From Gonatopus flavifemur (lineage: Eukaryota > Arthropoda > Insecta > Hymenoptera > Dryinidae), in NCBI GenBank assembly GCA_018340375.1, contig JAFFJZ010000010.1:9052001-9116000 (forward strand): a stretch of 64,000 bases of DNA. The letters are read 5' to 3'. Shown here piece by piece: positions 56,269 to 64,000 of this stretch (positions within the stretch are counted from its first letter, which is position 1; every line of letters begins with the position of its first letter). The translations under genes and the position numbers were made by a program. Under the pieces are notes generated by a model. That model was not told the DNA's origin. It saw only the letters and a list, made by a program, of their open reading frames with translations, and made no database searches.

Positions 56269-56881
56269 TGTGAGTGAATTTGAGTGAAATATTGTTTAGA
56301 AATTTTTGAATTGATGTTCATCGAGAAAATATGTTGATTCGTATTACTACCTTGGCAAATTTTATTTTCATACTACATATAATCATTTGAAATATATTAA
56401 TTTCTCGATGACTTGTTCCACGTGATATGAAATAAAACAGAATATTGGAGAAATTTGTTGAAAAATAAATTAATTTGATAAACGATTCCGATAAATTTCG
56501 ATTAGTATGTACCGCAATTAATTGAAAATCTCTATTCTGGAATTATTACCAATTCACAATATTCAGAAATGATATAAAAATCATTGATGGGAGAACAACC
56601 TAAACCGAGATGTGAAGTGCGTCATAATGACAAACAAAGCTTCCCTCTAACGAGGAAACAGCACTGAAAATTATAATACGTCATTCTACTATTTGAGAAA
56701 GATTTGAAATAATTTGAATAACACAATATTGTCCCTTGCCTTGTGAAGTTTTAGGATCTCAATGAAATTTGAATGTTTCATATGCTCTGGATTCTCGAAA
56801 AATCATTGAATACTTGGAAGTTGTCGAATACTCGATAGATTTCGAGTACTCGACTGGGAACTCAAATTACTCGACTCTACA

Positions 56882-57153
56882 CTGTTAGAAAAATCTGCCT
56901 GAAACTTCATCAGAATATTATGAAGTTTTTTACACAATCATTTTATTAAATTTCATAATGAAATATTGAATTCAATAATATAATTCTTAATGTTGAAAAT
57001 TTTGTTCCTAATTGTAATAATATATTGGTGAAATTCAATAAACAATTGTTACATTTCAGAAAGAAATGTTGAAATATCATCATTAATATCAAAATGAAAA
57101 TATGGTATTTCATAAAGAATTTCATATTAAATTTCAGAATTTTTCAGACAGTT
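56882..57153. repeat. Foldback inserted in the hAT right end, TA-flanked
   Basis: Left CACTGTTAGAAAAATCTG and right CAGAATTTTTCAGACAGTT pair. TA flanks both; removing the element restores GACTCTACTCGAAAAAATC, which fits the CTCGA-rich hAT end. The interior repeats GAAATATTGAA and TTCATAATG words. Confidence 0.75.
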
Positions 57154-57190
57154 TACTCGAAAAAATCACTACTCGCACATTTCTACTGTA

Positions 57191-58043
57191 CACTGTTAGA
57201 AATTTCTGATTGAATTTTCAATTACATGTAATGGAAGCAATTTCCACTCACGTAAATGAAAAATAATGTACAGTAGTATTGAAAATCCAATAACCAGTTC
57301 TTTGAATTTCATGCACATGTTCTTGATTGTTGAGAGAAATCATGATTGAAAATTCAATAACAAGTTCTTTAAATTTCATGCACATGTTCATGATCGTTGA
57401 AAAAAAAAATCACCTCCACAAGATGTGAACGCGGGACGTCGAAGTCGGACGCCAAAGCTCTGTCACCCAAGCCACTGCCATTTATGTGGAAGGGAGTATT
57501 TTTCTGCTCATATGACCTTGCATTCATTCTTCAAACTTGTGAATCAAGATGTACTTGTAATGTAGAAACACTGAACAAACCGTGTGATCTAACTAGTACA
57601 TAGTTGAAGTGGATACGCGGATGACTTCGTCAAAGCGTTAGTATACAGGGTGACCCATAGTGAGAAAAATTGTATTTCAAGGGCGTATTCTGCAGCTATA
57701 ATGCAAGAATTTCTCGTTTTTTTGAAGGTTAGTTTTTGAGATATGAGCATTTTTAGATTTTTTTTCAAATCCAAACACACTTGGATCATTTTTGTTATTT
57801 TCAGTTGGATGCCATTAGAGCCATGATTTGATTATAATTATAATGATATTATTATGTTATTATACTGGATTAAATTTTTCTAAGTTTTTTCAATCACCTG
57901 TACATTAATTTCAATTTTCATGCACGATAACTTGAAAATTCAATAACATGTATTTGGACTCCTATTTCACTTCACAAAAATTGAATTTTCATTCACATAT
58001 GTACATGAAAAGTACATGAAATTTCAAGCAATTTTTAACAGTG
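57191..58043. repeat. Large TA-flanked element with tandem duplication
   Basis: Ends CACTGTTAGAAATTTCTGATT and CAATTTTTAACAGTG with TA outside both. 57278-57344 and 57345-57407 are a direct duplication (67-bp unit) containing CATGCACATGTTC. A tRNA-like head (57415) and CAGGGTGACCC (57647), which resembles a hAT-type tip, are further inserts. Frames 57397-57603 (+) and 57589-57789 (-) are unsupported. Confidence 0.7.
57415..57490 (-). repeat. tRNA-like SINE head, copy 5
   Basis: On the minus strand GGCAGTGGCTTGGGTGACAG (A-box region) is followed by GCGTTCACATCTTG (B-box region; consensus GGTTCGANTCC) at tRNA-like spacing. The most degenerate of the series. Confidence 0.45.
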
Positions 58044-58133
58044 TATATAAATGTTTATTTTTGTTCGTGAGCTTAAACAGCCCAGACAAAAATGAATCTT
58101 ACAGGTTTCGAAGGAACAACATGGTACACATCA

Positions 58134-58393
58134 CACTGAGAAAAATTAAATGTGAAAATAAACTCTATTTCGTATATTTTTCACCCGTCAAATAATGAAA
58201 ACTGAAACCAGCCTTTCAAAAGTGCAAAGTACCTTTTGAGTGTTGAATTTCACCGTACATTTGGTTTGATTCACCAAAAAGATGGTATTTATCACCTAAC
58301 TCATGGTAATAATAACCAAAATAATGTATTTTCCACTGTCAAATACATTGCTATATTGAAACATGATTTCTACAATGCAGATTTTTCTCAGCG
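58134..58393. repeat. Foldback-type element with CACTGAGAAAAATTAA end
   Basis: Left CACTGAGAAAAATTAAATG and right GCAGATTTTTCTCAGCG pair at the tips; inside, ATTTTTCACCCGTC and ACTGAAACC face GAAACATGATT and AATACATTG only loosely. The frame 58236-58418 lies in it. Confidence 0.55.
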
Positions 58394-58592
58394 TACTCTA
58401 GTAAGAATTCTCAAGTGATCCACGGAGCGTATAACGCTGTTCTAAAAGAAAACTTGAGAAGAATTGAACTCTTTTACCTCAAATTTTTCCCTAGGATGGC
58501 ATTACCAACCTCCTGAATTATCAGAGCATTTCTACTTCGATTGAATCTACAAACAAGTGGCATAGAACGCATTTCATGAAATTTTCTTACCA

Positions 58593-58839
58593 CACTGACA
58601 GAAAAACGACCTGGAAATGTGATTGTGATGTTCAGAAAAAGTGGTCGAAGCCAAAATTAACTTCATATTCTGGTTATCACACCAAAAAAAGAATCTGGTT
58701 TTTCTAACCTGAAAAATGTAGTTAATTTTTCCTTCAACCACTTTTTCTGGACATCACAATCACATTTCCTGGTGAATCGAAGCAGATTTCCAGTTATTGC
58801 GACCACGAATGTTTCAACCAGGTCGTTTTTCTGTCAGTG
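58593..58839. repeat. Foldback with one arm interrupted
   Basis: CACTGACAGAAAAACGACCTGG pairs at the right with AGGTCGTTTTTCTGTCAGTG, and AAATGTGATTGTGATG with CATCACAATCACATTT. The right arm has about 50 extra bases between CATTTCCTGG and AGGTCG (58769-58821) that the left arm lacks. CA lies on both outer sides. Confidence 0.85.
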
Positions 58840-59782
58840 CACCCTAAATCTAGGAATCGAGCGGAATAATTCATGATTCTATAATTACTCCTGAATCTTA
58901 GATGTCAATTTCAAAGTTTAAAACATTTGTTCTCCTCCAGGAAAACATATTTTGCCACAAAAATTATCTAATAATAATACACGCTTATTCTTCATCATAC
59001 AGATTTTTCTCACATCAATGTATCCTTCAGAGGCATTAATTATTCTTACATTGTTACATTTTTTATGACCAAAGACGTCGCTGATTAAGAATAAACCGTA
59101 TACCATATTTGAAGTAGGTTCCATTGTTCTACTTTTCAATGTAATTAAATACGTCCTTGTCGTGAGATGTCTTCACAATTCTACAATTGAGAAACAAAAG
59201 TGTAGCAAGAATCGGATTGCCAATCATTTTCATAATCACAGTGCTCGGGTCATCTCATTATAATATTGATCATCGGATGCTCATTTTATCATCGCATATA
59301 ATGTACAAGCAGGAGGCCGATGAAACATAACGTTATAATTTTATCACAACTGTTTTATCAACCGAAGAATAATGCATGAGATATATTCTATAATTTGATA
59401 ACATGTATGTCATCAGCTCTGATTTCATAAAAAATCTTTCGAACGCATAGAGAAAACCGGTACGGTGGAAAATAACACAATTTATAGAGATTTTGATTTA
59501 TTGATCTGATCTGAAGCAAATCATTCCCATACAGAAATTTTTTTGGGTTATTTTCCATCAACTTTGACGATAAAATTTTGTTTGAGGTAAAACTTGCAAT
59601 CAAAATTTGTTAAACTATACTCAATAAATACTGATTAAAATTGAGAACAAGTTGTAATATCCTTGGAAATTGGTGAATGAGTCTCCAATGTTGGAGTTAT
59701 TCTCCTGTTATGTCAGAATTAGTGTTTGATAATGTAGACAGAATCAATTAGGGCGTGTGAAGCACTATGTTTGTTATTATTC
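58840..59782. other. No gene seen
   Basis: AT-rich DNA; minus frames 58918-59139 and 59388-59603 show no motifs or splice support. No repeat was recognised. Confidence 0.35.
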
Positions 59783-60532
59783 CCGAAGAATACATGAAGC
59801 TTCAACAAACGTTCAGATTAGATCTATGTAGATCAAGCCGAAGGTTCATAAAAGCTAACTTTTAGATTCATACATACGCTTGACGAAGTTTCTACAAACG
59901 CTGAAATGCCCGTCTCGAAATACTTTCAGGAAACATACTCTGTAAATCTGGAAGGGTAAAAAATCACGTGTTTCACTCCACTAAGTTTCAGAAGTGAGCC
60001 AGTCCCCTTCGAGTGGAATTTTCACTCGTTCTGAGTCAAAAATTGACTCTAGAATTTGAGTGGCTGTGAGTTTCTAACCTCAAACCTTGAAATATCATTC
60101 TACAAGAGTGAAAATTTCACTCAAAATTTCGACAGGCTCACTTTTGGCTGGCTGAAGAGTGAAATCTTACCCTAAAACTTTCAGAGAGTAGATGGAACGT
60201 TCGTTGAAGGTTCATTGAAGGTTTGATGAAGCTTCAGAAGAATATCTATACTTATATTAATTTATGTCTATCAATTAATCGATTATCCACATAAATTGAT
60301 GACAGTTAATGTAAGTATAGATATTTTTGTGAAGCTTCATCAAACCTTCGATGAACCTCCAACGAACGTTCCTACGATCTATGTGTCCTAAAAGTATTTC
60401 GAGACGGACATTTCAACCTTAGTAGAACCTTCCTCAAACGATTGTGAATCTGCAAGTTAGCTCTCAGGAACCTTCGGCCTGATCTATACAGATCTAATCT
60501 GAACGTTCACCGAAGCTTCATGTTTTCTTCGG
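59783..60532. repeat. Long palindrome, left arm split by family H
   Basis: Ends CCGAAGAATACATGAAGCTTC and GAAGCTTCATGTTTTCTTCGG pair; AGATTAGATCTATGTAGATC pairs with GATCTATACAGATCTAATCT; centrally CTATACTTATATTAATT pairs with AATGTAAGTATAG. 59938-60187 is a family H copy inserted in the left arm, since the right arm reads through (AAAAGTATTTCGAGACGG). Confidence 0.85.
59938..60187. repeat. Family H repeat, copy 4
   Basis: CTCTGTAAATCTGGAAGGGT to CTAAAACTTTCAGAGAG. Uninterrupted form of the 55184 copy and close to 63222-63492 (AAGTGAGCCAGTCC, GAGTGGCTGTGAGTTTC, GGCTGAAGAGTGAAATC). Confidence 0.85.
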
Positions 60533-61360
60533 AATTTTAAGGTGGCGTTAAATTTGATTTCCAAACCTTGACGAAATCTCGTCAATGTTATCCTATTCCT
60601 GCCTTAACGGTTAATTTCTATATGGGTGCGAAAAATGGTACCTACTAAATTTCTTCATAAAAGTCCTATTATGATATTTTTCTATAACCCTGAAAACATC
60701 AGCTGGAATCTATTGGCTAACTGTTGTAATTTTTTATTCAACTTTGTTAGAGTATTCTCCGCCACAGACACCGATTAAATGGCTTTCAACTGTTATTTTA
60801 TTAGCTCAAATCCTCCACCAATGTTCCTTATAAGAAGTTACAGCAACTAGCCGATAGATTTCGGCCGATACCTTCAGGATTATTATTTTTTTCCGTACGG
60901 ATATTAAAGGGAGCGCTACAGCGAATCAATCGGAATCATGTGTCAAAGTGCATACACCGCCTCACCACTCGGTTATCGTAACATTCGAAAAGAAAATAAG
61001 TTTCGAGTTACATGAGATTTATCAAATATATTCTCAATATCGACATTCGAGAAGGGAGGCGGTTCTTGAATCCGCCTATATCTGTTTTTCTCTGATCGCT
61101 GTTCTGTTTTTCATCTCTCGATATTTTCCTACAGTCATAGAGTAGGAAAAAGAGGCAAGAAGTACAGACTTGGTTCGATGAATTTCAGGTTCCATGTCGA
61201 AAAGTGGGTGGCAGTGACGGAGAAAATTTTTCTCTTCCAACTCCATTCGTTGAGATTATTATCGTATACATTGGGGCGTGAAATGGAAACAGATTATTCA
61301 TTCAAGGATAACTCTGCGCTACACTGCAACAACAACAACAAAAATACAAACACGAATGAT
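60533..61360. other. No gene seen
   Basis: Frames 60948-61145 and 61178-61468 (+) show no motifs and no splice support. 60770-60900 has CTCCACC and TTTTTTTCCGTACGG words that may be a decayed foldback tip. A (CAA)n tract lies at 61327-61342. Confidence 0.35.
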
Positions 61361-61525
61361 ATTCTAAAAATGAGAATCTTCTCTGTAATAGGCGCCAAGG
61401 ATATCTTCGTCTTGATATACGTGAAAATCTTTCTAATAGATCTGAATATCAAAATATCTTTCAGTTGAATATATGAGGGTGATATTCTTGGCGCCTATTA
61501 TAGAGGAGATTCTCATTTTCAGAAC
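61361..61525. repeat. Foldback with GGCGCCAAG arms
   Basis: TAAAAATGAGAATCTTCTC pairs with GAGATTCTCATTTTC, and TAATAGGCGCCAAGGATATC with GATATTCTTGGCGCCTATTA. About 50 bp per arm with a 55-bp loop. Confidence 0.85.
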
Positions 61526-62584
61526 AAGATTTTTCTTTTGGTGTGCGATCGACTCTCTCGAGTTGAGATCTCTCTCTCTCTCAATCGCTTTCATTCGTTG
61601 GCGGAGAAATTCGGACTAAAATCATGGACAAGTACTGTTTTTATCTGCATTATTCAACAATCAGGACAAAATCAGTCTAAAAACGAAATATGAAGACAAA
61701 AACCGTTAAAACTTCTCGACTCGAGCTCTGAATTTGATAAAGTGAAAGATGAATGGTTCTTTCCGCTTTATGAAGTCTTGAAAATAAATTTGTTTGTCCA
61801 AATGGTATTTTTCCTCGTTTTTAAATAAAACCGCATTTTCGTAAAGTGAAGAGAGAGAGAGAGTTTCCATGGAATTCAAATTTTTGTATAATTCTAAACT
61901 CATAAAGCTGGAAAATTCTGTTTGGTGAATTAATAGGCTCATTTCGAGTTGGCTGAAGAGTGAAATGGTCGTTTTAAAAGTTTCAGAAAGTACCGCAATA
62001 AAATATTAGTACGAGTATTTACGAAGACAAACAAGATGCAAAGAATATCTCATTCACACTGCAGGAAAAAAGCCATGTAAGAACTCACACCATGCAGATT
62101 TCATAAAAATCTATCCCGAAATTTGATGTCAGAATAACTTCAAACGGGATTAAAATGACACCATCACGCAGTGTTAAAATACACAAACTATGCATCGAAA
62201 TGAGCCTGTTTCAAACTGCGATTCAATCGGTTTTATTACAAGTTTTTCTCTAGAACAGCGTCAAAAGTCTCGTGAATTGATAGGATATTTCTACAAGGGC
62301 TTCGAGAAATGAACAACAACCAGAACAAAAGTACTTGAATTTTCCATAAAATTTCACGCCTTTGTATTATATTTTTCTATTCACCTAATCTTGTAACGCG
62401 ATTCACGGAACTGTCTAAGTCCTCATGAGAATCTCATCGAGAGTTAGCTGGAGTCTGGACGCTAATGAGGGGCTTGAAAGAGCATTTGGAGTGCCAATAT
62501 AACACTTGCTTGGTTGAGTAAATTAAATTTTCTATCACAAACCTGCAAAAAATGTGATTGTAATTTTTTACAGACACTTTTCAT
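61526..62584. other. Quiet DNA with a family H fragment
   Basis: (CT)n lies at 61571-61582 and (GA)n at 61851-61864. 61937-62000 (GGCTCATTTCGAGTTGGCTG, GAAGAGTGAAATGG) is the right end of a family H copy. The frame 61706-61942 (-) overlaps it. No supported gene. Confidence 0.4.
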
Positions 62585-63115
62585 GTGGAAATTCCCGTGA
62601 ATGAACAAAAGGTCCAATATTTGCGGGCATTCATTTGTCAGACTCCGGCAAAAATAATTGAGCCGTTACTGCACTATCCTTGTTTTTCAATTGCTGCCAT
62701 TTATCTGACGCATATCACACAACACTGGGTCTTGAGAATGGCCAGATTCGTTGCGATACTGAATCAACTCTGGCAAACCCATTTCGCCGATCTAATGAGC
62801 CCAGGTCATGCCAGTTTTCAACCAACGATTGATATACATTTCAAACAACAAATCTTTCAAATGATTCTGGTCCGAAGTGATTCAATTTATCCAAATCTCC
62901 TAGTTGCAACGAAATTCCTTACCTTTGGACATCGTATAGCAACAAATAGAAACAGTTAGACTCGGAATCCGGATCAATATGGACGAGAAAGTTACTTTGA
63001 TTATATTCTCGCCCATATTTCTTTTACATTCAATTTTGAATACGATCATCCAAAATGATATCTAAGTTCTCTTTCGAACCATAAAGACAGTTATTTCATT
63101 CATTCTTTTACTATG
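62585..63115 (+). repeat. Family G repeat, uninterrupted copy
   Basis: 62870-62955 and 63040-63122 correspond to 43795-43880 and 45160-45250. AATAATTGAGCCGTTACTGC near 62650 also recalls AATAATTGACCCAATATTG in family F. The 124-codon frame 62585-62959 reads through the conserved repeat and is therefore not called a gene. Confidence 0.6.
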
Positions 63116-63221
63116 TCGTCTGTTTCTTCAATTAAAGTGATACATATGTAATCATCATTCCTGAACCAGATGTATCAGAACAACCTGCCCATCAAAAATT
63201 CCACAGTGGTGGCAATACACT

Positions 63222-63492
63222 CTCTGAATCTGGAAGAGTGAGAAATCATGCGTTTCACTCCGCTAAGTCTCAGAAATGAGTCAGTCCGCTTCGAGTGGAA
63301 TTCTCACTCGTTTCGAGTGAACTCTCACTCTTTTAGAGTGGAAAATCCACTCCAAAATTGGAGTGGCTGTGAGTTTCTAGCCTCAAACCTTAGACTTCCA
63401 CTCTAAAAGAGTGGGAATTTCACTCGAAATTTCGACAAGCTCACTTTTGGCTGCCTGAAGAGTGAAATCTCGCTCTCAAAATTTTAGAGAGC
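63222..63492. repeat. Family H repeat, copy 5 (most complete)
   Basis: TCTCTGAATCTGGAAGAGTG to AAAATTTTAGAGAGCAGG. Contains several AGAGTGAAA/TTTCACTC pairs, with CACTCTTTTAGAGTGG and CACTCTAAAAGAGTGG as internal hairpins. Confidence 0.85.
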
Positions 63493-63499
63493 AGGTTCA

Positions 63500-63690
63500 T
63501 GAATATCGCCTGTACCGGCAGTATTGTCCCCCCAGTACTGGGCCTCATGTAAAACGTTGTTATCATTTCAACTCCAGGTCAGTACTGTCAAATCAACTGG
63601 CCCTGAACTGGTTGTTTATATTTGCCAACGCTGGTAACCCCGGCGATGGTACTGCGCCAGTATCGAGCCAGGTTTCGATTTCCACATGAG
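63500..63690. repeat. Family E repeat
   Basis: CCAGTACTGGGCC, TCATGTAAAACGTTG, GGTCAGTACTGTC, GCGCCAGTATCGAGCC and TTCCACATGAG in the order also seen at 45880-46310. The frame 63462-63689 is this repeat. Confidence 0.65.
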
Positions 63691-63866
63691 TTTCTTCTGA
63701 ATTTTCAGATAAATTTTACTGAATTTGAGAAAACTTTAACGGAATTGTCAGAACGTATTCTTGAAATTCAGCAAAATTTTCCGGAAAATTCAGAAGAGAT
63801 CTTCTTACACTGCACTGAGAACCCAATTTCTTAGACTGAAAGAAACTTTTCTTTCCCCTCATTCTG

Positions 63867-64000
63867 CACGAAAGAAAAGGAATAGTTGTAGCGACTACTT
63901 GAATAGTCGATTTTCGACCATCTACGCAAATAGTTGCTGCAGCTACTTAGTAGTCAGGACAAGTAACTCGATAGTTGCACTAACTAACGTAAATACTTGA
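63867..64000. repeat. Family B foldback, copy 6, cut by the window end
   Basis: Starts CACGAAAGAAAAGGAATAG and runs through GTCGATTTTCGACCATCT, AGTAGTCAGGACAAGTAAC and TCGATAGTTGCACTAAC to the last base, i.e. the left arm and about the centre. It is closest to copy 5 (30100-30361). The open frame to 64000 is arm sequence. Confidence 0.85.

Larger units (their letters stand above)
54862..57188 (+). mobile_element. Old hAT transposon with nested insertions
   Basis: The left tip CAGGTGTCTGCGAGCACTCG and right tip CACTACTCGCACATTTCTACTG are related in inverse orientation (complement of the right: CAGTAGAAATGTGCGAGTAG). Subterminal regions on both sides are full of GAGTACTCGA-like words, typical for hAT ends. 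A transposase C-terminus lies at 55927-56268. Other elements are inserted at 55184-55550 and 56882-57153. The 8-bp duplication cannot be read because a further element abuts the right tip. Confidence 0.6.

Noticed and set aside
62585..62959. 124-codon frame resembling a gene
   Set aside because: Its 3' half is a dispersed repeat also present at 43795-43880, where the frame is not kept.
1..64000. CRISPR array, operon, riboswitch or prophage
   Set aside because: Repeats are nested inverted elements rather than regularly spaced direct repeats, and the coding density, intron signals and hAT remnant are eukaryotic.

Overview
The window looks like AT-rich, intron- and transposon-laden chromosomal DNA of a eukaryote, most likely an insect. 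The reasons are the base composition, a GTAAG/TTTCAG intron, a hAT transposase remnant, tRNA-derived SINE-like heads, and a very high load of short foldback (MITE-like) elements with 2-bp, TTAA or 8-bp target duplications. A hymenopteran is possible, but nothing here fixes the order. There are no operons, no prokaryotic signals, no rRNA and no CRISPR array.

Gene content is very low. The best coding evidence is a pair of exons at 50967-51158 and 51527-51610 (+). They are joined in frame across a 368-nt intron and followed by a stop and AATAAA, which reads as the 3' end of a gene I could not identify. Weaker candidates are a 154-codon frame on the minus strand (34798-35262), a possible first coding exon ending in a perfect donor (34510-34580), and a signal-peptide-like frame in low-complexity DNA (15801-16217). 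The only recognised protein is a broken C-terminal hAT transposase (55927-56268) inside an old hAT element (54862-57188).

By region: 0-5 kb holds foldbacks, a 31-bp tandem array and a SINE-like head. 5.3-8.6 kb is quiet, apparently single-copy DNA. 8.6-15 kb mixes palindromes with quiet DNA. 15.3-17 kb is microsatellite-rich and is followed by a cluster of family B foldbacks (17.1-18.8 kb). 19-33.8 kb is dense with nested MITEs. 33.8-35.9 kb is quiet with the two candidate coding pieces. 35.9-49.2 kb is again repeat-dense. 49.3-51.7 kb holds the exon pair. 51.8-64 kb holds more repeats and the hAT element; the last copy of family B runs off the window end.

Family letters used below: A = GCTGCAGC foldbacks; B = GTTGCAGCAAC foldbacks; D = GCTGTGACAGC-word elements; E = GCCAGTACTGGC-word elements; F = CCAAGCTTGGGCC-word elements; G = a repeat that hosts an F copy; H = AGAGTGAAA-word elements; K = foldbacks ending in GTGCTGTAYGGG. 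Many unrelated families share one design: CACGG/CACTG-type ends, arms that are nearly the whole element, and TA on both sides. They insert into each other repeatedly. All calls are by eye from the sequence; no alignment, folding or database search was run.
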